The translations under genes and the position numbers were made by a program. Below, in pieces: positions 19,866-28,844 of a stretch of DNA of 64,000 nucleotides. The stretch lies in NCBI RefSeq assembly GCF_000799715.1, contig NZ_JUHG01000020.1, forward strand, positions 1 through 64,000. Reading direction: 5' to 3'. Numbering within the stretch: position 1 is the first letter of the stretch; the number at the start of each line of letters is the position of its first letter. Below the pieces are notes generated by a model. That model made no database searches. It worked only from the letters and a program-made list of their open reading frames with translations, and was not told the origin of the DNA. The stretch comes from Martinezella rhizogenes (GTDB lineage: Bacteria > Pseudomonadota > Alphaproteobacteria > Rhizobiales > Rhizobiaceae).

Positions 19866-21107
19866 TCAGCTCCGGTAGTCGCCATTGATGGCAACATATT
19901 CCTTGGTGAGGTCGCAGGTCCAGACCGTTGCACGGCCATTGCCGAGCCCGAGGTCGACTTTCACGGGAATATCCTGCCGCTTCATCACGTTGGAAGCGGC
20001 CTCCTCGGAATAGGTGGCGTCGCGCTCGCCGTCGACGGCAACGCGGACATCGCCGAACCAGATGGCAAGCTTGTCGCGGTCAGCCACTTCACCGGCCTTG
20101 CCGACAGCCATGACGATACGACCCCAATTGGCGTCCTCGCCGGCGGCGGCCGTCTTGACCAGTGGCGAATTGGCGATCGAGAGCGCGATGCGCTTGGCGC
20201 TGGCATCACTCTCGGCGCCGGTGACCGTGATCTCCAACATCTTGGTGGCGCCCTCGCCGTCGCGGACGACCTGGATGGCGAGGTCCTTGAGGAGCTCGTT
20301 CAGCGCCGCGCGGAAACCGGCAAGCTTCGGATCGTCGGCGCGCTCGATATGCGCCTGGCCGTCGGCAGCGGCAGCGCCTGTGGCAAACAGCATCAGCGTG
20401 TCCGAGGTCGACGTATCGCTGTCGATGGTCATCGAATTGAAGCTCGGGCCGACGCCGTCGGAGAGCAGAGCCTGCAGGGCGGAAGCGGAAATGTCGGCGT
20501 CGGTGACGACGAAGGACAGCATCGTCGCCATGTCGGGCGCGATCATGCCGGCGCCCTTGGCGATGCCGTTGATGGTGACCTTGACGCCGCCGATCTCGGT
20601 GCTGCGGGTCGCGACCTTCGGATAGGTATCCGTGGTCATGATCGCCTTGGCAGCTTCGAACCAAAAGTCGCCGGTTGCGTCCTTCGCCATGGTGTCGAGC
20701 ACGCCGGCAAACTTGGTCGCGTCGAGCGGCTCGCCGATGACGCCGGTCGAGGCGAGGTAAACTTCGTTCTCGTCGCAGCCGACGGCGGCAGCCGCCGACT
20801 TGGCGGTGAGCTCGGTCGCCTGGCGACCCTTGAGGCCGGTAAAGGCATTGGCATTGCCAGAATTGACGACGACGGCGCGGGCGATGCCATGGGCCAGGTT
20901 CGAGCGACAGAAATCGACGGGAGCCGACGGGCACTTCGAGCGGGTGAAGACACCGGCAACCGTGGCCGGCTTGTCGAACACCATGAGCAGGACATCGGTC
21001 CGGTTCTTGTACTTGATACCGGCGGACGCCGTGATCATGCGCACGCCGCGCAAAGCCGGCATGGCAGTAAAGGATTTGGGAGCAAGCGGAGAGACGGAAC
21101 CGGACAT
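19866..21107 (-). CDS. argJ: Bifunctional glutamate N-acetyltransferase / amino-acid acetyltransferase
   Basis: Moves the acetyl group from N-acetylornithine to glutamate in the cyclic arginine pathway. The 413-aa precursor is self-cleaved into two chains; the cleavage site A-T-M-L is at residues 194-197 with the nucleophile Thr195, in the segment APDMATMLSFVVTD. Conserved oxyanion and substrate motifs such as KGAGMIAPD and the C-terminal AINGDYRS are present. It lies between the parvulin gene (62 bp gap with a hairpin) and the GNAT gene (10 bp gap). Confidence 0.96.
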   Translation of the reverse strand: MSGSVSPLAPKSFTAMPALRGVRMITASAGIKYKNRTDVLLMVFDKPATVAGVFTRSKCPSAPVDFCRSNLAHGIARAVVVNSGNANAFTGLKGRQATELTAKSAAAAVGCDENEVYLASTGVIGEPLDATKFAGVLDTMAKDATGDFWFEAAKAIMTTDTYPKVATRSTEIGGVKVTINGIAKGAGMIAPDMATMLSFVVTDADISASALQALLSDGVGPSFNSMTIDSDTSTSDTLMLFATGAAAADGQAHIERADDPKLAGFRAALNELLKDLAIQVVRDGEGATKMLEITVTGAESDASAKRIALSIANSPLVKTAAAGEDANWGRIVMAVGKAGEVADRDKLAIWFGDVRVAVDGERDATYSEEAASNVMKRQDIPVKVDLGLGNGRATVWTCDLTKEYVAINGDYRS

Positions 21108-21126
21108 GAGGCCACCTGATAATGAA

Positions 21127-21147
21127 GGGCCCGGAAAAACCGGGCCC
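21127..21147 (-). terminator. Hairpin between the parvulin gene and argJ
   Basis: GGGCCCGG (21127-21134) and CCGGGCCC (21140-21147) form a perfect 8-bp stem around five A. On the minus strand it is followed only by TTCATT, so it is a weak terminator, perhaps partly passing transcription from the parvulin gene into argJ. Confidence 0.55.
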
Positions 21148-21169
21148 AGATGGTTGTGACTGCGACTGC

Positions 21170-22072
21170 TTACTGCTGCGGCTGGGCGTCAGGCGCAATG
21201 GCGTCGTCCGCCGGTGCTGCATCCTGCTGCTTCTGCGCGTCTTCATAGGCCTTGCTGAGCGCCGGGTCACTGATGACGACCTTCGATTCCTGCTTGGCCT
21301 TGTTCAGAAGCTCAAGATACTTGTCGCGCATGACGAGCTGACGAACCTGATCCTTCACCTGGTCGAACGGCGGAGGAGGAGCAACGCGCTTGTCTTCAAC
21401 CTTGATGACGTGCCAGCCGAAATCGCTCTTGACCGGGGTCTTGGTGTAGGTGCCAACCGGCAGCGCGAAGGCTGCGTCTTCGAATTCCTTGACCATGCGG
21501 CCATGGGCGAAATAGCCGAGATCACCGCCATCGGCCTTGTTCGGGTCGGTGGACTTTTCCTTGGCGAGCGTGGCGAAATCCTTGCCGGCGTCGAGTTCCT
21601 TGATGATCGCCTTGGCTTCGTCCTCGGTCTTCACCAGGATGTGGCGGGCATGAACTTCTTCCTGCTTCGGCAGGGCGGCGACTTCCTTGTCGTAGCGAGC
21701 CTTGACTTCATCGTCGGTGATGGCGTCGGCCACATGAGCCTTGAAGTAGGCATTGTGCAGCTCGCGGTCACGTAGATAGGCCATATGCGACTGGAAGTCC
21801 GGCGTCTGGTCGAGCTTTTCTGCGGCGGCGTCCTTGGCGAGCAGCTTGACGTCGATCGAAGCCGAAAGCGCGGCAACCTTCTTCTGGTCGTCCGGAAGCT
21901 GGCCGAGCTGCGGATCGAGGTTGGCGATCGCAAGATTGAGTTCGGACTGATGGATTTCGACATCGCCGACCTTGGCGACAACCGGATCCTTCGCATCATC
22001 GGCAAAGGCCGGCGCATGCAAGGTAACGAATGTTGCGAAAGCAACCGCGGCAAGTTTATTATAGTTCAGCAT
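21170..22072 (-). CDS. Periplasmic parvulin-type peptidyl-prolyl isomerase
   Basis: A 300-aa exported foldase of the PpiC/PrsA/SurA group. The N-terminus is a classic signal peptide, hydrophobic and ending in APAFA before DDAKDP. A SurA-like N-terminal chaperone region (about 27-135) precedes the rotamase domain (about 138-230) with ARHILVKTEDEAK, the FATLAKEKSTDPNKADGGDLG motif and a C-terminal FGWHVIKVED strand. The C-terminal tail is rich in Asp, Gln and Ala. The ATG at 22072 has AAGG nine bases upstream. It is divergent from secA, a logical partner in export, and precedes argJ. Confidence 0.92.
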   Translation of the reverse strand: MLNYNKLAAVAFATFVTLHAPAFADDAKDPVVAKVGDVEIHQSELNLAIANLDPQLGQLPDDQKKVAALSASIDVKLLAKDAAAEKLDQTPDFQSHMAYLRDRELHNAYFKAHVADAITDDEVKARYDKEVAALPKQEEVHARHILVKTEDEAKAIIKELDAGKDFATLAKEKSTDPNKADGGDLGYFAHGRMVKEFEDAAFALPVGTYTKTPVKSDFGWHVIKVEDKRVAPPPPFDQVKDQVRQLVMRDKYLELLNKAKQESKVVISDPALSKAYEDAQKQQDAAPADDAIAPDAQPQQ

Positions 22073-22174
22073 AAAATAACCTTTCGGTGGTCTCGACCGG
22101 CTCGAAGCTGTGAATCCGGCAGGAAAAAAGCCTTCAGCAGGAGAATGTGGCCTTTCTGTATCGGCCAATTCCCG

Positions 22175-22203
22175 TTGACATCAATCGACCCCCCTCTTAT
22201 CTG
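22175..22203 (+). promoter_or_regulatory. secA promoter
   Basis: TTGACA (22175-22180), 17-nt spacer, TATCTG (22198-22203). This is a near-consensus sigma-70 promoter about 115 bp before secA. Confidence 0.65.
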
Positions 22204-22318
22204 TCACGCAACCTCGCGTCCAGAACAGTTTCCGGGCGTTTTGTGCTGTACTCCCGATTTTTTCGGAGATGAATAAAGCAGAAAACGACAGGATGAAATC
22301 TCAGAAAGGACCAGTCAC

Positions 22319-25039
22319 ATGGTCAGCCTAGGTGGAATTGCCCGCAAGTTGTTTGGCTCGTCCAACGACCGCCGGGTCAAGTCGTTCCAGCCGAATGTCG
22401 TTGCGATCAACGCGCTCGAAGAGCAGATGCGCGCTTTGTCCGACGAAGCTTTGGCCGCCAAGACGGTCGAGTTCCGCCAGCAGCTCGCCGACGGCAAGAC
22501 GCTCGACGATCTCCTCGTTCCGGCCTTCGCCGTGGCGCGCGAAGCCTCGCGGCGTGTCCTCGGCATGCGACCTTTTGACGTACAGCTCGTCGGCGGTATG
22601 ATCCTGCATTCCAACGCCATCGCCGAGATGAAGACCGGCGAAGGCAAGACCCTGGTCGGAACCCTGCCGGTCTATCTGAACGCCCTTGCCGGCAAGGGCG
22701 TGCATGTCGTCACCGTCAACGACTACCTGGCACAGCGCGATAGCGCCACCATGGGCCGCCTCTACGAATTCCTCGGCATGCGCACCGGCGTCATCGTCCA
22801 CGGCCTGTCGGATGACGAACGCCGTGAGGCCTATGCCTGCGACGTCACCTACGCCACCAACAACGAACTCGGCTTCGACTATCTGCGCGACAACATGAAA
22901 TATGATCGCGGCCAGATGGTGCAGCGTGGTCACAATTTCGCGATCGTCGACGAAGTGGACTCGATCCTGGTCGACGAAGCGCGCACGCCGCTGATCATTT
23001 CCGGCCCGCTCGACGACCGCTCCGATCTCTACACCACCATCGACGCCTTCATTCCGGGCCTGACGAAGGACGACTACGAGATCGATGAAAAGCAGCGCTC
23101 GGCCAACTTCTCCGAAGACGGCACCGAGAAGCTTGAAACCATGCTGCGCGATGCCGGCCTCTTGAAGGGTGAATCGCTCTACGACGTCGAAAACGTCGCG
23201 ATCGTTCACCACATCAATAACGCGCTCAAGGCCCACAAGCTGTTCCAGCGCGACAAGGACTACATCGTCCGCAACGACGAAGTCGTCATCATCGACGAAT
23301 TCACCGGCCGCATGATGCCGGGCAGGCGTTATTCGGACGGCCAGCATCAGGCGTTGGAAGCCAAGGAACGGGTTCAGATCCAGCCGGAAAACCAGACGCT
23401 GGCGCAGATCACCTTCCAGAACTATTTCCGCATGTACGGCAAGCTCGCCGGCATGACCGGCACGGCCTCGACGGAAGCCGAAGAATTCGGCAACATCTAC
23501 GGCCTCGAAGTGGTCGAAGTGCCGACCAACCTGCCGATCCAGCGTATCGACGAGGACGACGAGGTCTATCGTACGCATGAAGAGAAGTTCAAGGCGATCA
23601 TTGCCGAGATCCTGGAGGCGCATAAGCGCGACCAGCCGGTGCTCGTCGGCACCACCTCGATCGAAAAGTCGGAACTTCTCGCTGAGTTGATGCGCAAGCA
23701 GGGCTTCAACAATTTCCAGGTCCTGAACGCCCGCTACCATGAGCAGGAAGCCTATATCGTCGCCCAGGCCGGCGTTCCCGGTGCCGTGACGATCGCCACC
23801 AACATGGCCGGTCGCGGCACCGACATCCAGCTCGGCGGCAACCTCGAAATGCGCGTCGAGCGCGACCTGCATGACGTGGAGCCCGGCCCCGAGCGTGACG
23901 CGGCGATCGCCAGGATTGCCGAGGAAATCCAGGTACTCAAGCAGCGCTCGATCGCCGCCGGCGGTCTCTATGTTATTGCCAGCGAACGCCATGAAAGCCG
24001 CCGCATCGACAACCAGCTGCGCGGCCGTTCCGGCCGTCAGGGCGACCCGGGCCGCTCGAAATTCTACCTGTCGCTCCAGGACGACCTGATGCGCATCTTC
24101 GGCTCCGACCGCATGGACGGCATGCTGCAGAAGCTCGGTCTCAAGGAAGGCGAAGCCATCGTCCATCCCTGGATCAACAAGGCCCTGGAACGCGCTCAGA
24201 AGAAGGTCGAAGCCCGTAACTTCGACATCCGCAAGAACGTTCTGAAGTATGACGACGTGCTGAACGATCAGCGCAAGGTCATCTTCGAGCAGCGCGTCGA
24301 GCTGATGGATGCGACCGATCTCACGGAGACCGTCGGCGACATGCGTCACGACGTCATCGAGGATCTGGTCGCCAAGCATATTCCGGAGCGCGCCTATGCC
24401 GAACAGTGGGATGCAGACGGCCTGAAGACCGCCGTCGCCAACTTCTTCGACCTGGACCTGCCGATCGACGCTTGGGTCAAGGAAGAAGGCATTGCCGAGG
24501 ACGACATTCGCGCCCGCCTGACGGAAGTCGCTGAAAAGGCTGCCACTGAAAAGGCCGAGCGCTTCGGCCCCGAGATCATGACCTATGTCGAGCGCTCCAT
24601 CGTGCTGCAGACACTGGACAATCTCTGGCGCGAGCACATCGTCAACCTCGATCACCTGCGCTCCGTCATCGGCTTCCGCGGCTACGCCCAGCGCGATCCG
24701 CTGCAGGAATACAAGGCCGAAGCCTTCGAGCTGTTCCAGGCCCTGTTGAACAATCTTCGCCAGGCCGTCACCGCGCAGCTTTCGCGCGTCGAGCTGGTGC
24801 AGCAGCCGGCCGAGCCGCAGCCCCCCGCGATGCACGGGAGCCATATCGACGCCACCACCGGCCAAGACGAGTTCGCGCCGCTCACTATGATCAACGAAAC
24901 CGTCGTCTCTCCGGAAAATCGCGACCCGCAGAACCCGACGACCTGGGGCCGCATCGGCCGCAACGAGGCCTGCCCCTGCGGCTCCGGCAAGAAGTACAAG
25001 CATTGCCACGGAGCATTCGAGAACAACGAAGTGGTTTGA
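22319..25039 (+). CDS. secA: Preprotein translocase ATPase SecA
   Basis: Motor of the Sec translocon, 906 aa, pushing unfolded preproteins through SecYEG. Nucleotide-binding domain 1 has MKTGEGKTLVGT (near residue 102) and the DEVDSILVDEARTPLI segment; the second ATPase half follows with the IATNMAGRGTDI motif. The C-terminus ends in the zinc-binding motif ACPCGSGKKYKHCHG, which contacts SecB. AAGGA lies nine bases before the ATG. It has a good promoter and a perfect terminator, so it is probably transcribed alone. A 976-codon open frame on the other strand is a shadow. Confidence 0.98.
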   Translation: MVSLGGIARKLFGSSNDRRVKSFQPNVVAINALEEQMRALSDEALAAKTVEFRQQLADGKTLDDLLVPAFAVAREASRRVLGMRPFDVQLVGGMILHSNAIAEMKTGEGKTLVGTLPVYLNALAGKGVHVVTVNDYLAQRDSATMGRLYEFLGMRTGVIVHGLSDDERREAYACDVTYATNNELGFDYLRDNMKYDRGQMVQRGHNFAIVDEVDSILVDEARTPLIISGPLDDRSDLYTTIDAFIPGLTKDDYEIDEKQRSANFSEDGTEKLETMLRDAGLLKGESLYDVENVAIVHHINNALKAHKLFQRDKDYIVRNDEVVIIDEFTGRMMPGRRYSDGQHQALEAKERVQIQPENQTLAQITFQNYFRMYGKLAGMTGTASTEAEEFGNIYGLEVVEVPTNLPIQRIDEDDEVYRTHEEKFKAIIAEILEAHKRDQPVLVGTTSIEKSELLAELMRKQGFNNFQVLNARYHEQEAYIVAQAGVPGAVTIATNMAGRGTDIQLGGNLEMRVERDLHDVEPGPERDAAIARIAEEIQVLKQRSIAAGGLYVIASERHESRRIDNQLRGRSGRQGDPGRSKFYLSLQDDLMRIFGSDRMDGMLQKLGLKEGEAIVHPWINKALERAQKKVEARNFDIRKNVLKYDDVLNDQRKVIFEQRVELMDATDLTETVGDMRHDVIEDLVAKHIPERAYAEQWDADGLKTAVANFFDLDLPIDAWVKEEGIAEDDIRARLTEVAEKAATEKAERFGPEIMTYVERSIVLQTLDNLWREHIVNLDHLRSVIGFRGYAQRDPLQEYKAEAFELFQALLNNLRQAVTAQLSRVELVQQPAEPQPPAMHGSHIDATTGQDEFAPLTMINETVVSPENRDPQNPTTWGRIGRNEACPCGSGKKYKHCHGAFENNEVV

Positions 25040-25065
25040 GATTTCGCAATCTCTCAGCACAATCA

Positions 25066-25094
25066 AAATGCCGCCTTCAGGGCGGCATTTTTTT
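25066..25094 (+). terminator. Terminator of secA
   Basis: A 10-bp stem, AAATGCCGCC with GGCGGCATTT, a five-base loop and a T-run to 25094, 27 nt after the secA stop. Confidence 0.9.
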
Positions 25095-25140
25095 GCGCAT
25101 TCCTCGCCCGAAACTCCCGAACAATGAACCGCGAGACTAG

Positions 25141-26034
25141 CTATTCTGCGGATGCGCCAAAGCGTTTCAGCAGGAAATCGATCATGCTGCGCAGCTTCGC
25201 GGTCGGCCGACGATCCACGGCATATAGCAGGTACATCGGCGAGGCGACGGGCGTCCATTCGGGCAGAACCTGCACAAGCCGGCCTCTGGCGAGATCATCA
25301 GCAAGCATGACTTCCGGCTGAAGAACGATGCCCGCTCCGTTCAGGGCCGCCACGCGCAGCGCATCGCCATTGTCGGCGGACAATCGCCCGCTCACGTCCG
25401 ACCGCCACTCGCCATCCGGGCCGAACAGGTGCCACTGGTCCCGGTGGCGCCAATAGGAGAGGCCGAGACAGTCATGCGCGGGGAGATCCCTGGGGTGCAT
25501 CGGTGTACCCCGGCGCTCCAGATAGGTCGCGGACGCAGCCATTATTCTTCGATATGGCTGTAGAGGACGCGCCACCAGATCGGCCTCGGCAACCGCGCCT
25601 ATCCTGATTGCAAGTTCACATCCTTCTCGCGACAAGTCGGGCGTCCCATTGTCCAGCATGAGGTCCACGCTGACGGCGGGATACATGGCGAGATAATCGG
25701 AAAGCGCCGGCATCAGACGATGACTTCCGAAGGTAACGGGAGAGACGATGCGCAGGAGACCACGAGGCTCGGCCTGCAATTCGCTTGCGCTTGCGTCAGC
25801 CAGCTGCACGTCGGCCAACACTTGCTTGCAGCGCTCGTAATACAAACGACCGATTTCAGTTAGCTGCTGCCGCCGGGTGGTCCGGTGCAGCAGGCGGGCT
25901 CCCAAGCTTGCCTCTATTGCCCGGATTTGCTTGCCCGCCATGGTCGGCGACACGCCGGCGGCGTCCGCCGCGGCGCTAAAGCTGCCATGTTCAACCACCC
26001 GCACGAACATGGTCATGCCGGATAATTTATCCAT
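25141..26034 (-). CDS. LysR-type transcriptional regulator
   Basis: A 297-aa regulator. The N-terminal winged helix-turn-helix (residues about 1-60, FVRVVEHGSFSAAADAAGVSP then AGKQIRAIEASLGARLLHRTTR) is followed by the periplasmic-binding-like effector domain (about 90-290). The divergent neighbour is a 4-oxalocrotonate tautomerase gene 124 bp away, a usual LysR target arrangement, but I see no clear T-N11-A site. Effector unknown. The second in-frame ATG (residue 7) is an alternative start. Confidence 0.9.
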   Translation of the reverse strand: MDKLSGMTMFVRVVEHGSFSAAADAAGVSPTMAGKQIRAIEASLGARLLHRTTRRQQLTEIGRLYYERCKQVLADVQLADASASELQAEPRGLLRIVSPVTFGSHRLMPALSDYLAMYPAVSVDLMLDNGTPDLSREGCELAIRIGAVAEADLVARPLQPYRRIMAASATYLERRGTPMHPRDLPAHDCLGLSYWRHRDQWHLFGPDGEWRSDVSGRLSADNGDALRVAALNGAGIVLQPEVMLADDLARGRLVQVLPEWTPVASPMYLLYAVDRRPTAKLRSMIDFLLKRFGASAE

Positions 26035-26158
26035 ATTATAAACCCAGTGGTTCTAAATGAATGAACATAGAACACGTTTATCAGAGGCAGGCTAGCGGTC
26101 ATAGTTCCCTTGCCTCAGCCATCTCAGTTCGAGAAGGCAGTGAAACAGGAGCTCTCCA

Positions 26159-26368
26159 ATGCCGACAATTCACCTCGAAATGCATCCAGGCCGAACGCTC
26201 GAACAAAAGCGTGATTTCGTCCGCAAGGTCACTCAGATTACCGCTGAAACGCTTGCCTGCCCGACGGACAGTGTGGATGTACTGATCAGCGAGATTTCTC
26301 GCGAACACTGGGCCAAGGGTGGCCGGCTCGTATCGGATAAGGATGCGCCCCAAAAAATCGCACGATGA
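26159..26368 (+). CDS. 4-oxalocrotonate tautomerase family protein
   Basis: A 69-aa tautomerase: after Met removal Pro-1 (MPTIHLEMHPG) is the catalytic base, and the RTLEQKRDFVRKVTQ helix carries a conserved Arg. The length is the usual 60-70 aa for this superfamily. GGAG lies upstream of the ATG. Divergent from the LysR regulator; the substrate (aromatic meta-cleavage product or other enol) cannot be told. Confidence 0.85.
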   Translation: MPTIHLEMHPGRTLEQKRDFVRKVTQITAETLACPTDSVDVLISEISREHWAKGGRLVSDKDAPQKIAR

Positions 26369-26467
26369 CGCGATGATCGTCCGCAGCACCAGCTACAAAG
26401 GCATTGTCACCGATGTTTGAAAGAAACGACGCCGTTTGAGGCTTCATGATCCGACAGCGATGAATAG

Positions 26468-26489
26468 AATGCCGCCGCCTGGCGGCATT
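26468..26489. terminator. Hairpin between tautomerase and GST genes
   Basis: AATGCCGCC (26468-26476) and GGCGGCATT (26481-26489) form a 9-bp stem with a four-base loop. There is no T-run on either side, so termination would be weak. It lies between two convergent genes. Confidence 0.45.
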
Positions 26490-26540
26490 CAGGAAATCTG
26501 ATCGCGTCCAAGCAGCAACCTCATAGGTAAGCCATTGCGC

Positions 26541-27170
26541 TCAGACAGCGGAATGTGGATCGTCGCTGTATGGATAGATCGGATAGCCGGAACCGATAAC
26601 CTCCCGCACGCGATCAAACCAGGCGGCAAGCGCCGGATAGTCGGTGAGACCGAAGCCGCAATCCTCTGCCCGGTGGCCATAGGCGTAGACCGCGATATCC
26701 GCGATCGAAAACTTCTTGCCGACAAGAAACGGCGTCTTTGTGAGGCCACGCTCCAGCGCGGCGAGAGCACGGGTTCCGGCTGCGCGTTTGGCGGCGACCA
26801 TGGCCTGATTTATCTCAAGCCGTCCCGTCAGCGTCCAGAAGCGTAGCGTCCCGATGACCGGTTCGACGTGATATTGCTCGAAGAACAGCCACTGCATGAC
26901 CTTGGCGCGTTGATAGCGGTCCACCGGAAGAAACGGCGTGCCGTCGGCGAGATAGGCAAGGATTGCGTTTGATTCAGCGATCGTCCGCCCGTCCTCCAGC
27001 TCCAGAACGGGAATGCCACCTGCGGGGTTAAGATCGAGAAAAGCATCGGTACGACCCCCGCCCTCAAAAATCGACACCAAGCGACTATGGTACGGAATAT
27101 TCAGCAGCCCAAACAGTACCCTGACCTTCCAGCCGTTCTGCGATGGCAAGTAATCGTAAAGCGTGAGCAT
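26541..27170 (-). CDS. Glutathione S-transferase
   Basis: A 209-aa GST. The N-terminal thioredoxin-like domain (about 1-80) has MLTLYDYLPSQNGWKVRVLF and the cis-proline and binding segment GGIPVLELEDGRTIAESNAIL; the all-helical C-terminal domain ends with FSIADIAVYAYGHRA. It conjugates glutathione to electrophiles or acts as a reductase; the class is not clear, and the substrate is unknown. GGAGGA five bases before the ATG at 27170 sets the start over 54 extra residues. Confidence 0.88.
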   Translation of the reverse strand: MLTLYDYLPSQNGWKVRVLFGLLNIPYHSRLVSIFEGGGRTDAFLDLNPAGGIPVLELEDGRTIAESNAILAYLADGTPFLPVDRYQRAKVMQWLFFEQYHVEPVIGTLRFWTLTGRLEINQAMVAAKRAAGTRALAALERGLTKTPFLVGKKFSIADIAVYAYGHRAEDCGFGLTDYPALAAWFDRVREVIGSGYPIYPYSDDPHSAV

Positions 27171-27426
27171 CCGGTCCTCCATTCGTGGCCTGTCGACTCT
27201 GCACGCCGGCGCGCCACAGGCCACCCGATTCTTGCGCGACCATAGAAAGGGTGGCAGGCATGCCGATGCGCCGATCGCTGCTACCGCCAGATGGCGCATT
27301 TGGTGAACACATCGCCGCCCTGTGCCCGCCATTTCATTTTTACCTGCCGGGAGAACCGATTCTTAACCCTCCTCTGCCAAAACTATCGCGAGGTTGAGCT
27401 CATATTTAAAGTATTGCGTAACGATC
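27171..27426. other. Intergenic region, no gene seen
   Basis: 256 bp between the divergent GST and flippase genes. I see no clear promoter or hairpin. Confidence 0.4.
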
Positions 27427-28842
27427 ATGACGGTCTTTCAAACAGCAGAGAGAATGCTGCCGTCCGGGCTGCGGATCGTGCTGTCTCCTTATTTGCGCAA
27501 ACTCGCCCCTCTCTTCACCGGCACTGACGAAAAATCCATCTCTCAACGCATGGCGCTCATTGCCTTTGCCATCCGCATCGCCGGCGCCGCCCTCGCCTTT
27601 GTTTCGCAGATCGCGCTTGCCCGCATGATGGGCCGCTTCGAATACGGCATCTTCGTCTTCGTCTGGGTGTTGATGATCCTCTTCGGCAACCTCGCCTGCC
27701 TCGGCTTTCCGACCGCGATCATCCGTTTCCTGCCGCAGTATGACGCGAGCGGCAATCATGACGCCATTCGCGGGCTGAACCGGACCGCGCGCCTCTTCGT
27801 GCTCTCCGTTGCCGGCGGGCTGGCGCTGGTCGGCATGGCGGCACTCTATGCCTGCAGCGGCATGATGGAGAGCTATTATGTGATGCCGATTTTCCTCGGC
27901 CTCATCGCCGTGCCGATGATCGCGCTCGGTGACGTGCTTGATGGTACGGCGCGTGCCAATCACTGGCCGGTCATGGCGCTGAGCCCGACCTTCCTCATCC
28001 GCCCAACGCTGATCCTACTCTTCATGCTGGCCGCGATCCTCACTGGCGCCGCGCATGATGCGGTCACTGCCATGGCAGCCGCGCTCGCGGCGGCATTCGT
28101 CACCGTGCTCTGCCAATATCTCGCCGTCACCTTCCGCCTGCGCCGTCATTATCCGAATGGACCGAAAGCCATCGAGTTCAACGCCTGGCTCGCCGTCGCC
28201 TTCCCGGTCTTCCTGGTCGAGGGCGTCGGCTATCTGCTGACCAATTCCGATGTCGTGGTGGTCGGCATCTTCCTTGATCCCGGCGAAGTCGCCGTCTATT
28301 TCGCCGCCGCCAAGATCATGGCGCTGGTGCATTTCGTCTATTTCGCCGTCAAGGCCGCCATCGGCCCGCGCTTTGCCGCCATCATCGCCGAGAATGACCG
28401 TACCAAGCTTGCAGCCTACGCGACCGAGGCCACGCGCTGGACCTTCTTTCCGGCGCTGGCCCTCGGCCTTGTTGTATTGACCGCAGGGCAATTCCTGCTC
28501 TCGCTCTTCGGCGCCGCCTTTATCGAGGGCCAGGTGGTCATCGCCATTCTCCTTGCCGGCGTACTCGTGAGGGCATTGGTCGGCCCAGCGGAGATACTAT
28601 TGATGATGGCGGACCGACAGATGCTCTGCGTCTATCTCTATGCCGCAGCGCTCGTCGCCAATATCGGCCTCAACCTCCTGCTCATTCCGCATTTCGGGAT
28701 CGAAGGTGCAGCCATCGCCACGGCGAGCGCCATGGCCATCGAAGCCGTGCTGCTGCACATTGCCGTGCGTCGCACACTCGGCATCGTGCTTTTCGCCCTC
28801 ATCCGCGGACCGACAACACCAGCAACCAGCGGAGCACTCTGA
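27427..28842 (+). CDS. Oligosaccharide flippase family protein (Wzx/MOP superfamily)
   Basis: A polytopic inner-membrane protein of about 471 aa with some 12 predicted hydrophobic segments, resembling polysaccharide flippases that move lipid-linked sugars across the membrane. The layout is MOP-like: an early SQIALARMMGRFEYGIFVFVW segment (Wzx hallmark of a first repeat) and repeated Ala/Gly/Leu-rich helices. The start is unsure: ATG at 27427 or 27454, or a TTG at 27394; none has a strong Shine-Dalgarno site. Three bases separate it from the next gene, so they are one operon and probably act together on an envelope polymer. Confidence 0.85.
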   Translation: MTVFQTAERMLPSGLRIVLSPYLRKLAPLFTGTDEKSISQRMALIAFAIRIAGAALAFVSQIALARMMGRFEYGIFVFVWVLMILFGNLACLGFPTAIIRFLPQYDASGNHDAIRGLNRTARLFVLSVAGGLALVGMAALYACSGMMESYYVMPIFLGLIAVPMIALGDVLDGTARANHWPVMALSPTFLIRPTLILLFMLAAILTGAAHDAVTAMAAALAAAFVTVLCQYLAVTFRLRRHYPNGPKAIEFNAWLAVAFPVFLVEGVGYLLTNSDVVVVGIFLDPGEVAVYFAAAKIMALVHFVYFAVKAAIGPRFAAIIAENDRTKLAAYATEATRWTFFPALALGLVVLTAGQFLLSLFGAAFIEGQVVIAILLAGVLVRALVGPAEILLMMADRQMLCVYLYAAALVANIGLNLLLIPHFGIEGAAIATASAMAIEAVLLHIAVRRTLGIVLFALIRGPTTPATSGAL

Positions 28843-28844
28843 CC

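Noticed and set aside
22328..25258. 976-codon open frame antisense to secA
   Set aside because: Complement of the secA reading frame with no recognisable domains; GC-rich third positions keep stops rare.
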